A DNA stretch of 64,000 nucleotides from assembly GCA_033002965.1 (NCBI GenBank), contig JAURVB010012636.1, forward strand, positions 186,001 to 250,000, written 5' to 3'. Below the pieces are notes generated by a model. That model did no database searches, was not told where the DNA came from, and saw only the letters and a program-made list of their open reading frames with translations. Origin of the DNA: Piper betle (Eukaryota > Streptophyta > Magnoliopsida > Piperales > Piperaceae). A program made the translations under genes and the position numbers. Each line of letters starts with the position of its first letter. The first letter of the stretch is position 1. Of the stretch, positions 22,712-35,039 are shown in pieces.

Positions 22712-25700
22712 TTATTGTTTTACGGCAAAGTCTCGCTCACTCGCCCTTCTGTATAGCAGAGCCGACGCTTCCACCCTGTCACCACGAATAGAAAACTTCA
22801 GCAGACAAGAAATCTATTCTAAAATAACAAATTGTCAAATAATTAGACTAAAATAGGCGTTCCCTCCATCCTCATGTAGCCTGACCTCCTCGTCGCCCCG
22901 TGAAAATATATTGACAGAGAAGCCAACAGTTGAGTTGGGATGTAACAAATAAAGAAATAATCTCATTTGGCACCAGATAAACAAGGCCATCATCATTGGT
23001 CAAGTTTTTAAATTAATAATATGAACAAAAAGAAATACTCACCAGCCAGGATGTACGACAAATCGTCCTTTGGTCAGAGCCCAATTAACCTGGCAACATA
23101 ATGAATCCGTACACTCGTAAACGTTAAAAATTAAAAACCAAAACAAAATTTTCGTTAAATAAAAATGCTAGGAAATGGGAATATAATACAGATGTGAACT
23201 AGGCATGGATAAAACTATAAAGAGGCACACCTTATCTGTCCCAAGAGAGTTTGCAACAACATGAGTGACCTGCTCATCTATCTGATTGGTGCAAACAGCA
23301 CCAAATTGTTCAGCTGTTTGCCACAGTGGGTGTAAATGAGGATTGGCTTCTCCAACAGGAAAAATCCTGCTAAACAATATCCGACATCCAGATAAAATCT
23401 TGCGCTGCTCAGCAGCCAGTATACTTCTCACGTCAACTTCGTCTAAAGATGGATGTGAAAAAAATTCTGGTGAATTCTCTCAATTACCTGTTATAAAAAA
23501 GAAGGAAAAAAATGTGATAAAGAAAGTACTTCGAATATTTCATTCCCTATATAAATTAATCTAGGCTCCCACCGCCAAAGAAGAGGCAAGAGTTCCATCT
23601 TCAGGCCTTTCATCATGATCAATTTCCAATAGTGACGGGCCCAGTAAACCAAACTGGCGCCTACTGCATGGGAAATATGTGTATCTGCAACAAGAAAAAA
23701 CCTTCATACAATTCATTATTTGTACAAAATAAGAACAAACATTGAAGCACGTACAACAAATCACTACCTTTCAACAAGTATCAAATTGTGTCTGTTATGC
23801 GGCCAGACCCTTATAGAATCATCTATGATTACAACTGCTGATTCCATACCCAGTACCCCATCTAAATCTTTGCTTTTGGGTAGCCTTTCATCACCATCAA
23901 CAGTTTCACCATCATCCCCCCTAGAAATAACTCGCCCAGAAAACAGAACACCAGTGGGATCAAGTATTTTAGCCATCTCTGTAGCATATAACTTATTCCC
24001 CATGGTACATAAGTGCAATTCAAATAACTTGCTAGCCTGCAATATTTTTAAATTTGCTCAAATTATTATAAGGAAGAACACAACTGCTCAGACAGACAAA
24101 TTTCATACAAAAGGTACATTTCTTTACCTTCTCTAAGAAGTTCCAAATTCCAGGTCGCAGTTTTGTCCACATACTCATGTGGGAAAACCTGAAGAGGTGC
24201 CTATCAGCCTTCTCCCGGTCAATCTCTTCTTTCTTTTTCAAAATTTCCTCATACACTGGTTCAATTTCTACAAACTACAAAAGGGAAATAAAGACATAAA
24301 ACATGAATATTCAACCATTAGATTCCTCACTTCATAACCACAAAAAACACAAATCGCCATCTACTCAAAACAAATCCACACATACCTTGGCAGAATTTAG
24401 TAGTGTATGGTCCAAATCCAGGACAAGGCAAAGCTTTCGAGCTGCAAACATTTTCTTCTGCTCCTCAATCCTTTTTGCTCTCTCTCTTTGAATGACAGCT
24501 TTTTGCTGGTCATCATATTTTTCAAACAGTTTTTCTACATCTCCCCAGGGATTTTGTGTTTGACAAGATATACTTCCTCCATCCATTAGTCTGGGCGCAT
24601 TTTGTTCATCACTTGGATTTTCCATAACCCGTCCATCAACTTGTGGTGTGTTGGAAGGAATAGATTGAGAAGTACTTTCAAATTGGGGGTTTGACACAAT
24701 ATCAGCAACCTTCTTGAGCGTCTTTGTGAACTGGAGACCAATATCAGGCAAAGAAGTCAAAGAGGTTTCAGCTTGCTCACTGTGTCCTAGCACAGGTATG
24801 CTTTCTCTACTTGCATCAACATGAAGAGCCACAGCTACACGACCTTTCTTCAACTGATCTGTATCAAAACATTCAGTGTTCTGAACCACTTTATTCTGTA
24901 ATATTCGCCGTGGATCACGAGGCTTCATACGGACAATGCCCCAATCACTTTCAGCATTCTGGGAATTCAAACTTAAGCAAATCAATAAACACATATCCGT
25001 AAAAAATATAAGTCTGAAGCCTAATATGTAAAGAAAGTTTCTTTAAAAAAGATTACTAGCTTCATGTCAAGTGCTAAGTTTCCAAATAGTTCATGCCGGG
25101 ATGAAAATTGATAAGTAGGAAAATTCAATAAATACAAATACAAATCTAGACTCACAAAGATAATTAAAGTAATAATCAATGAGATAGGTTTCCAAGACAT
25201 CTTGCATTCATTAGTTCAAATTAAGTATTCAAAAAACATATTGACATACAAATTTTTCTGTCAAGATATACAATGCAAAAACAACTAAGGAGAATTGGCA
25301 GCAGAGGCAGTATCAATGGAGGAATACAATTAGAAAGTCCAAACTAGTAACAAAGGAAGGGTAGAAGCATAGCAAGAGATGGCAGTGTGACCGCACCAAG
25401 CCAGGCGCTAGATAGTGACACCATAGTATTCATAAAAGAAGATACATCACTGAATATAAGTGCAGACCATCAATCTACAATCTACAACTTGAGGAAGAAT
25501 TTTTAAAGTGTACGTTGCCTTATCATGGCAGATCAATTATGGGCATGCTTATTCAATGCACAGTTCATATACATACAATCCTAGTTCAAAACTGTCCTTA
25601 TTTATATTTGCATTTAGAGAATATTAAAATATGCTCTTATTATAATCGTTTCAACTCTATGTGTCGTGCTGTTGATCATCAGACAGCAATAAAAACATAT

Positions 25701-28599
25701 TATTCTCTTTTCCATGACTAACAGCAATAAGCTTCAGATATGGCATCTTTAACTTGAAAACCACACAATCAACATTGGAAGGGTGTAAAAAAAGGACCAA
25801 TAATGATATGAAGATTCCTATAAACCACATATGATATTAGTTTACTAATTAGGTGGAAAAAAACAATAAAATTGGACTTCTGAAAGGAGACATAGTACGT
25901 ATACTGTGGAATGTGGTTGAAAACTTTAGCTAGCGTATACATCAAATGATCACATTTATAATATACCAATGCTCACCTTAACAAATCCTTGACCCAAATT
26001 CTGAGGTTTTTCTCTTGGCTGTTGGTCAGAATTGCCAGAGATTGTAGAAACATTATCTCTAGTAGAAGGTGGAGTAGGTAGTGGCATACTTGAGCTCGGA
26101 GGGAAACTGTTACGTGCCAAGTTTGCTAAATTGTTTTGACTCCCTGACGCTAATCTTTGCTGTTCCAGCTGAAGTAGTTGGAAAAGCATAGTCGGGTTAA
26201 CAGCAGCTATTTCCTTCAACAGTGATGGCAAGGAAACATCAGACAATGAAGCTCCATCTGCTGGCAGAGAAGTATTACTGGAAGAGTTCAAACTTTCACT
26301 ATTACTGATATCTTTGTTTGATATAAAATCTACGTTTAGAGATCTTTGAACGTCAATATCCATGCTTTGTGTCATTTGTTGACTACTTGTGGTTTGCATA
26401 TTTGAACTGCTGTCTACCAACCAACCGCTGCCTCTGCCGGCCAATCTTGGATCCCCCAGGTTACTGGGATCAGTTCTTCCATTTCTTGGCCTCTTTAAAT
26501 CATTACCATTGGGCACTATGTCATCCACAGCTGCGAGCTTCCTTGCAGCAAGAACCCCTCCCCTCACTGCCTTTGTGGATGAATTGCTCTCCACTTGGAT
26601 GCTCTTATCAGCAACAAAACAACGATCTGCCTGAGAGCTTAAATGTCTCAGTCTAGGATCCCGACTTTTAGCCAAAGTTTTAACTGTAGAACACATACTA
26701 GGCCCTGCAAGACCTGGCCTTTGGACAGGAGATGCTTCCTGTCCATTTATGCTGATAATGTCAGATCCAACAGAAACTTGTACTTGCGGTGATGAGAGAG
26801 CTGAGTTTATGGTCATTCCACTAGAAGAGCTACAGAAACTAGAAATTTCTTCATGAGGATCACCACCCTCTTCATCACACTCCTCTGACGGAGTGGGGCT
26901 AGGCAGTCGATCACTCATTATATAAGAAGTGCGCCCAAATTTCTGTTGATAGCTAGAAACAGCTTTGACCGCATCTGTAACATATGCAAGCTGCACATCC
27001 TCTTCCAATCTATCCTTCTCTTTGCTAATTGCAATGTTGGCGGAAATTAGTTTGTCAGTATCATTCTGTGGTTTCATAACTGATAATGAAGGCGGATTGG
27101 CACGAGTTGGAGATGGTAGGCTGCTCTCGTCATAGTCAATATGAAGGTTCAGCAAAGGCCCAAGTTCTCTCCTGCTTTTAGTAATGGCAAACTCGCATCT
27201 TAAACCTTCAGTTATGGTTCCCCCATCTCTACCAAAATTGTCATCAATGACTGGATTTTGCAAACTAGATGTAGCACCAGCAAGATTACTGGGGACAAAA
27301 CTATTTTCCCTACTGAGACTTTCTGTTGTTTTGTTACTAGTGATAGTCTTGTAAGAATTTGAAACCACTGACTTAATCATAGATTCCACCTGCCAAATAC
27401 TAGGAGATGTTTAATTTTCAAATGAAACCAACGTCCACCAAAACATAAAGTAAAATGAAAGCAAACCTCGTCCATCTGCTTTGGAGAAAACAAAGCTCGA
27501 GTTTTCTCCTTGACATGACAGAAAAACCTGTGGACAGCAAGTAATAAATTTAGCATTTTCACTGCTACGAAATATAACTGACAGAAGTGATAAAAAATTA
27601 CCATAACAAGTCGTCCTCAAGATGGTGTTGTTGCTCTGATGTCCTAGCGCAAAAGCCCTGCCAAAGCCTCTAGCACATCCATCAAAAAGGAAAAATAAAA
27701 ACAGAGCAATGTAAATTGGCCAATAATCTGACGTTCATTAGCCGTTAAATTGAGGAGATCCACCGAACCAAAGCACCAAAGAAATTTGCAGAGAAACTAC
27801 AAATACCAAATATTCAGATTTCGTACACTGAAAACAGATTGAACCACAGGGAAGGCCTTCTGAACCAATTCATCCACGACTGGAACATGATTTTCCATAG
27901 CCAATTGCTGCAGAGTATCCAACGAAGTACGAGCCTCGGCGCAAATGAGGCGAAATGATCTACAGGCACAACGCCCTAAGCGTTAAAAGAAGCTCACATT
28001 GCCTAATTCCCCATAAAAACAAAGCAAACGAATCGGGTCCAAGCAAATTCCATGTTAGACATACTTATCTACCCCTTTGGTTTCAATTAATGTCACAAAA
28101 ACTTCTTCAACCGATTTAGTTTTCTTCAAAAGCTCTAAATCCTCCGCCGTCTTGTCCGATTCAGATTCAACCTGTGAGACTTGTGCAACAACAACGTCCT
28201 CAGAAGATTCAGTAACAACAATTTCCGATGAGTTTTCTCCTCCGCCGTCAATTTCCCCTCTTCCAACTCCCCTTCCTCCTTCTCGTCCTCATCCCCGCTA
28301 TCCAAAATCACGGTCTCAGTAACAGCAGCCGCCGCCGCCGGCGGCGACGCCATCCTTCCAACACTCAGACATGGATCGGTTAGAGGCTTGTTTTTGACGG
28401 CCTGGAGCCAGGCGTAGTTGGCGAGGGTGCTGGCGTACCCGGCCGGGTACTTGATCCAACACCCACCACCATCTGCCCTGGCTCTGGAGTACCCCGAGTC
28501 CTTCACGAAGTCCTGCTTCGTTATCTCCTCCACCGACTCCGAATCGGAGACCTCCCTTTCTTCCACCTTGCTCACGACCACAGAACCTATCCTCCCCAT
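22712..28599 (-). CDS. CPL3: CPL3-like RNA polymerase II CTD phosphatase
   Basis: Homologue of Arabidopsis CPL3, a nuclear FCP1-type phosphatase that removes phosphate from the Pol II C-terminal repeat and damps ABA and immune transcription (family knowledge). Exons: 28599-28065, 27959-27829, 27657-27602, 27527-27467, 27389-25977, 24958-24386, 24274-24128, 24036-23768, 23684-23573, 23487-23231, 23089-23043, 22775-22712. Landmarks: N-terminal acidic segment, YAWLQAVKNKPL, long disordered exon 5, catalytic LVLDLDHTLLNSAK (DxDxT intact), MWTKLRPGIWNFLEK, VIIDDSIRVWPHN, then the BRCT domain (HLHPLWQTAEQFGAVCTNQ) and terminal VEASALLYRRASERDFAVKQ. Two homopolymer deletions shift the frame: C4 at 28254-28257, where family EEGEID requires one more base, and A7 at 23458-23464, within QNFFSHPSLDE. 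The exon 2/3 junction phase is uncertain. Conservation elsewhere suggests a functional gene with sequence errors, or very recent decay. Confidence 0.88.
24959..25976 (-). other. Long CPL3 intron
   Basis: A 1-kb intron with donor AAG|GTGAGC at 25977/25976 and acceptor CCCAG|AATGCTG at 24958. It separates the disordered N-terminal exon from the exons coding for the phosphatase domain. Nothing else is recognised in it. Confidence 0.7.
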
Positions 28600-28759
28600 C
28601 CCCGAAAACTTCCAAATCTATTATCTCCGCCTCGTTAACACCCACCGGTTTGATCCGGCGAAAAATCGTACAATTTTGGTTCTTTCTTCCAAAAATATTA
28701 AGGAAGTAAGCGTGAAGAGAAGGGGAAGGCGGACTCGACCTAAAACTTGTTCTTAGATG

Positions 28760-29627
28760 GCGGTGGAAAATTAAATAAAAAAGTTATCTTAGGGTAGTTG
28801 GGTAGAGGCATTGTTTTTAATTAAAATCTAATCGGTGCCGTACATGCCTGGGGAGTCGGATAATCACAGCCACTAATTTCTACTAGTAGGGTTGTTTCGT
28901 TTATTTAAACAGATTTTTTTTATACATATATTTAGGTGATCCACGATTATTAATCTTCTTCAAAATTCTCCGGATCATAAACCAATCTAATGGGTTAATT
29001 TAGCCTGGAAAAAAGTCTACAGTGTAAATTTAGTCTGCGTTCCTTTAATTAATGGGCTAATTTACCCATGTATGAATTATTGATTTCCACTCTTTTTCAT
29101 TAAACTAAATCAACAAATTAATTGTATTTTCAATTAATTAGTATAAAAATTAAGCTTATATGTGGAAAGATAAAAATTCCAATAAAACTAACCACAAACT
29201 TGTGCGATAAGTGGTGTACATGTTAAATGTATTAATAATATATTTTAAAATAAATAAAATTAATTGTAAAAAATATCACGATATTATTTTTAAATAAAGA
29301 TAATAAATATTTATTTAATTTTTTTAAAAATATATTTTTTATAGATATTAAAAGTAATTTTAATTTTAATAACAAACAAATTTTTATAATTAAATGGAAT
29401 TTAATTTTTTTAAAAAAATTAATTTAGATAAAATTATTCTCTATTTTTTTCTTAGTAATAAATAATATATATATATATATGAAAATAAACAAATAATATG
29501 TTAAAAATTTTAAATTGAGTATTTATTTTTAAATAACAAATTTTAATTCAAGTAGTAAATTATAAATAAATTAATATTTATCAATATTTTTAAAATTCTT
29601 AATTTGGGTAGATTTACACACTAGCAC
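28760..29627. other. CPL3 upstream region, AT-rich
   Basis: About 0.9 kb of very AT-rich DNA between the CPL3 5' end and LTR-3. It should hold the CPL3 promoter. No defined motif can be supported. Confidence 0.5.
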
Positions 29628-32489
29628 TGTAACACCCCGTTTCGGCTCACCCGTGAACCGACCCGGAAATGTCACCGGCGACCGAACCGTTCGTTAATCT
29701 ACTAGATTCGGTTAAGCCGACCAGGATCTACTCTCGGCGTCTCAAGATGAAGATGCAAATATGAAATGCATGAATGAGAACGATTGGGTTCTAACGCGGT
29801 CCTACATGCATGCTGTGATGTACAAGCAAAAACAAGACAAAATAATAAATGAGAAACCAAAAGAAAATATATAATATTTTATGAAAATACGATAACACAT
29901 AATAATCTACCATGACATTAAATCATTATCTCATTCATTTTTACCCGAGCCGAGTCTGAACTCCAAGGCTCCCTACTCATTCATATTTATCAGTTCGTTT
30001 CATAACAAGTAATTCATCAAGACAAAAACATTGTAATAATCATCCACACAGCATTAAACAACCATCATTATACATTACACGCGGCAGGTACATGTGTGCG
30101 CGGTTCCGTGCTGCTCCTCCGCAGTCCCGACAGCTTTCATCGCTCGCATTCCTCACCTACATATATATAGAAAAACCGTCAGTAACGAGTGTTACCGGCC
30201 CGGAAAATAACTAATATCAATCTGGCACAGGAGAGCAAACTCTCCTGTTGAATCAAAACCATATACTTCCTCAAGAACTCTCATCAGGGCACATACGGGA
30301 GCCGTCGTCGTCGGGCCGTCGCCCTCGGGTCGACAGCGTCCCCCTATCTTTCTCATTCTCATACCTTGGCCATTTCTCTATTGCTTCTCGCATCAAATTT
30401 CATTCCTTACCGCCCTCTGCACCTTCCATATTACTCCTGGCCTTGAGCACAAAGGCCGAGCACTCTCAGGCAGTCGCCTTCAGTACCCTTTGAACCACAA
30501 GTCTAGACATGCGCTGCATTGCAGTACCCGTAAACCTCCACACTTCTCCGGGTTTGAGGAACTCAAAGGTGGAGTTGTCCGGATCCTTCGGGAACGAAGT
30601 GGGTTCTCCCCAGCTCCAGAGCCCGCTCTTCCGGGCACACGCCCTATCTGAAGACGTGGCCGCAAGTAACCCTCATTCCATCTCTCACCGAAAACGACGA
30701 AAACTATATATATATAGGCCTGGGTTGGGATTTATACAATAGGCCCGAAGGCATCGTGAGCTGGATCTGAAGTTCGAAAACAAACTCGAGGGATCTCATC
30801 CTCGAGGGTTATTAATCCGAAAAAGAACTGTTGGCTAAATGGCCCGAGTTAAGTGGGATCCGATAAAACGCCACTTAACTCGTCCTGCACATGATAAATC
30901 AAATAAACAATAGAGTAGCGTAAAACAGAGAACGAGTCCTAAACGGACCTGGTAGAAGCTCCAAACGGGTCCACGCGCCTAGGCGGCGAGCTCCTACACC
31001 GTACCTACACAATCAAGCTAAAAACTAACGCCCGCATGATGAATCACACATCCTATAGCATGCACACACAATCAACACAATCACTCATCAATCAACACAC
31101 ATCAACCTATATCAATTCTAGCAAGTCTACTTAGGTTAGTTTGCATTAGATCATGATCATTACCTAATAACCCTAATTAGTTTCATAACTTCTATTTTTA
31201 ACACCACACAATTCCACAAATTTCATATTTTATTCTAAATCAAATCCACATTTATATAAGTAATTACAATGCACAATTCATCAATCATAACATGCAAATT
31301 CTAATAATCAATACTTTCAAATAATTAAGTTAAAATAAATTATACCTCGCGTCGTCGAAAATCGGCGACGGCTAGGGTTTCCGTTTCGCGGCTCGAAACT
31401 CGAGTTCGGCACCTAGCGGCGTCCGAAGTCCGATCAGATTGGACCGGGTGCGTTCGGCGGATGATCCGGCGAACTTCCCACGAATCCAATTTTCCGGCGG
31501 TTCCGGCGGTTTTCCGGCGAGTGTCGGCGGTTTTCCGGCGGATTCCGACGGTTTTCCGGCGACGATTCGGGACGGAGCAATCAGGGGGTCTATCGGCACC
31601 AGCTCGACGAGCTTGGTCCGATGGTGGTGTCAAACAGAGCAACCGAGGCGGCGATGGCCGTCGGCGGCGGCGTTGAAAGTGGGCGGCGGCGGCGGCGTTC
31701 TCCGATCGAGGCTCCGGCCGGCCTCGACGGCGGTCGGGACGATGGGGGAAACGTCGGCGACGGCGAGGGGGTGGTCGTCGGCGTCACAGCGGCGGCGGAG
31801 CGGCCCGGACGGCGGCGAAATCAGGCCCGGAGTGGCGACGGCCGAAGCGGCTTCGCGGGGCGATTCCGGCGTCGTGGCGGCGCGACGGTGGCCGGAGTTG
31901 GTCGGGGCGGCACGGCGACGACACGGCGGGGCGGGGCGGCGTTGATCGGCGGCCAGGCGGCGTCGGCCGTGGCGGCGGCAGCACACCACAGTGGCGGCGA
32001 GGGTTTGGGTGGAAGAAGGGTCGGGGAAGAAGAAGAAGTGCTGTAGTGGCAGTTTCGTAAATAAGTATTGACTCGATTCCGACTCGAGTCAATAATAATA
32101 ACTAGTCTCCTAATAAATCCTAAAATAAATCCAAAAAAATATGGGAAAAATCCCATAAAATCAAACGAACACAGCAACATCCAAATGATATGTTCTATAA
32201 CTAATAACCCACCCAAACTCACCTATATCGCGTCCTAATTCGTCATTCGGCCCTAAAAATATTCTACGATCAAATAAAAATAACAATCAATACTGCATAC
32301 CTCCATATACTTGATAACCCATTTTTTCATCATCTTTCAGGCGTTATCATCATACACTTGAGCATACATGACCCTCATTGCTCATAACTCACAGCTGGCC
32401 TCAACCCAGCTCGCGGTCCATGAAGCTGACTCGACTCGAACCGACTGGTTCACTCCCGTAAAACTCTGACTCGAGTCACGGGTTTTACA
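29628..32489 (-). mobile_element. Solo LTR-3 (Ty3/gypsy-type, about 2.86 kb)
   Basis: Same family and orientation as LTR-1: starts TGTAACACCCCGTTTCGG, ends CACGGGTTTTACA. The perfect duplication AGCAC flanks it at 29623-29627 and 32490-32494. The stretch equivalent to the 82-codon ORF is altered between about 30590 and 30665, so that ORF is not preserved. The GC-rich zone is at 31350-32040. There are no internal genes. It sits about 1 kb upstream of the CPL3 start codon. Confidence 0.85.
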
Positions 32490-33065
32490 AGCACTTTGCT
32501 AATAATAATAATGTAAAATTAAGTAACTATTAATTGACCCATAAATAGTATTACCTGCCCGAATCAACTGCAATATTACAAAAATTTAAACACAATGAAA
32601 GAAAAAAAGACAATGCTTTAGTATAACGATCTGATCAACAACTTGAAAAATTGTTGCACCTTGTTCAAATTGCTCGTTGTGATTGAGTTTAATATTTCAT
32701 ACTATGACAAATGAGACATGTTTTGATCACTTACTCGATCGTGTTAATTTTAATACGGGTGCGACCGACATGGGTGATTCGTAGAACCAATTCGAACTAA
32801 AATTTATATCCGTTCTAATTGCCCTGATTCAACAATGTTTCGGGGTTTAGTTTAAAATTTATATTAAAAATATATATATTAGAAACTTGAACTATATAGC
32901 TAGGTATAACTGGTCTAACGTTGGTAGGCATAACTATCTCAATCTTGGTGATTGAGTTGATCTAGTTGCTTATATTACTTGTGGCTTTATTTTAAACTTT
33001 CCAATTTATTCCCACGGATTCAAACAAATTAATATGTTATCTCAGTTGTTATCGATTGGTTGGAA
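32490..33065. other. AT-rich intergenic
   Basis: AT-rich DNA following LTR-3. No gene or clear repeat is recognised. Confidence 0.5.
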
Positions 33066-33600
33066 TAGTATTTTACTAAAAATGGAGCATTTTTTTATAT
33101 TACCGGGTGGTTGGAAAATCACGCATATTTACCAAAAAATGGACATTTTTTAATAATGATAAATTAATTATTTAAATTTAAAAAATGATAAAATTTTAAA
33201 TAATTTAAATTTAATAATTAAAATATTTTAAAATATGGCCACTGGCTAGTGACTACTGTGGGAATAAGGCACCCTGATTTGGCTGCTTTGGCCTCCCTAA
33301 GGCTGGGGCCACTAAGATTTAGCTACCTCTTAGACAAGGACGACCAATCTGGTCACCCCTTGGCCAAGGGGCAATCCAACCGCCCTCGCTCTAAGGGCGG
33401 CCCTATATAGCCACAACCACCTAGGGGAGGGGTGGTCACGTCTAAGGTTGAGGGTGGTAGCAGCCCTTCAATCAACTTATTTTTTAAAAAATATTAAATT
33501 TATCATTTGAAGTTATTTTAAATAATTTATATTTTCTCCCATTTTTTAGTAATTAGGCATAACTTTTTAATCATTTGGCAAAGTAAAAAATATTTTTCTT
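33066..33600. mobile_element. MITE-like element with GC-rich core
   Basis: AT-rich arms carry imperfect inverted copies: TTTACCAAAAAATGGACATT on the left, and TTACTAAAAAATGGGAGAAA when the right arm is reverse-complemented. Both continue into ATAAATTAAT-type DNA. The core, about 33235-33475, is GC-rich. No transposase. Boundaries are approximate. Confidence 0.45.
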
Positions 33601-34240
33601 TTTTAAGAAAAACTCAATTTGAAATTTTTTAAACACACAATTTGATAATAATATCACCCAAAATAATATGGCATAATTTGGTAATATCACATTGTTTATA
33701 TTGGAGTATTTTATGTGTAAAACTTTAGCTTCGGATTAAGGTTTTACCCATTTGTTGTTTTGCTTAGTTGAGGCCAGTCTTGTATCAATTTGAGTTAGGT
33801 CATCATTCAGACCATGAATATATAGCCCAAATGTCCATATGACCATATTATGAAGATTGGGTATGCTCGATATACAGATAATAGTTTTAGTTATGCAGCA
33901 GAACATGAGTTGTCAACATATGCTCGAGGAATACGAGTTTTTACTTGTATCAACTCAAGGTTTTAAGGGCTAGATTTATATCATTGTAGCATTTAGAATT
34001 AGTTTGGGTTCTTTCTGAGATTTCCATGCATCTTAAGCATTCGTACTACCACATTGCCCCTATATGTCTAGTATGATTTGAGTATTATATCTTCATCTAA
34101 TTGAATTCAAGATTTTGAGGCTCATTTAACTTTCTTGTCTTGATTTCCGTCTATAGAACCATTATTAGGCTTCAAGTTGGCTTCAACTTTTGTTTGCATC
34201 GATCCGACCTTTTGAACTATATATATATGGAAATAAATTT
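33601..34240. other. Intergenic
   Basis: Mixed-composition DNA with no gene or terminal repeat that I can support. Confidence 0.4.
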
Positions 34241-34242
34241 CC

Positions 34243-34966
34243 TATACTTGAGCACAGGCAGCTTGCCTGTGCTCAAGTTTGATCTTGGCCGTTGGATTAG
34301 CATCCAACGGCCAAGATAAAAAATAAAAACCCTAATCTTGAGAGGGGGTGGCCGCCGGCGCCGCCGCAGCAGCGACGGCGGAGGGGCGGGAAGGGTGCCC
34401 GGCCACGGCAACGGCCGGGGGGGGGCGGCGACAGGGGACGGGGTTGGTCCGGGGGCGGCGGCAAGGTGGTCGCGGGTCGCCACGCGGGGGGCGAGGCAAG
34501 GCGGGGTGGCGGGGTGGGGATGCGAGGGGCGGGCGCGGCTGGCGCCCGTTGCCGCAGGGGTGGGAGCCGCTTTGGGGAGGGGCGGGCGGGGAGGTGCACC
34601 GCCGGGGTGCACCGCCACGGCCGACCCCGGCTTCGGGAGGGGCGCGGCAACGGGGCAGCGACCCCGACGAGGTGGGGGTGGTGTCGCCCGGCGGCGGGGT
34701 GGCGGGCCGGTAGGGGCGAGTCAGGCCGGCAGGCGAAGAGGCGGGGCGACTAGATCCGCCACCGGTGGTGGGGGGGGAGGGGGTCGCCACGAGGAGGGGG
34801 TTGCGTCGGCTGCCCCATCGGGCGGGGTAGGGGGGTGGTGTCGCGTCAGCCAGAGGTGGCGGCGACGCCGGCCCATTTTTTTTTTTTTATCCAACCGTTG
34901 GATTGAATTCAATAATTGGATGGCTCAAGCGCAGACAGCTTGCCTGTGTTTGAGCACTATAAACCC
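34243..34966. mobile_element. Fold-back element: double hairpin end and G-rich core
   Basis: The left end holds two perfect hairpins. The first has arms CTTGAGCACAGGCA and TGCCTGTGCTCAAG with a 3-base loop. The second has arms ATCTTGGCCGTTGGAT and ATCCAACGGCCAAGAT with a 4-base loop. The right end repeats the elements in diverged form (ATCCAACCGTTGGATTG, then CAGCTTGCCTGTGTTTGAGC and ACTATA). The core at 34335-34880 is extremely G-rich and yields long overlapping Gly/Arg/Pro ORFs on both strands, which I regard as artefacts of composition. (TA)n follows at 34974. No transposase is encoded. Confidence 0.65.
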
Positions 34967-34973
34967 GCCCTCT

Positions 34974-34996
34974 CGATATATATATATATATATATG

Positions 34997-35028
<32 letters not shown>
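34974..35028. repeat. (TA)n microsatellite
   Basis: TA dinucleotide runs interrupted by one TGCTG, directly beside the fold-back element, as at 19363. Confidence 0.9.
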
Positions 35029-35030
<2 letters not shown>

Positions 35031-35039
35031 TGTATATAC

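Noticed and set aside
23039..23089. CPL3 ending prematurely at HPGW-stop
   Set aside because: The stop overlaps a good splice donor, and the expected last exon with the family's VEASALLYRRA ending is present at 22775-22712.
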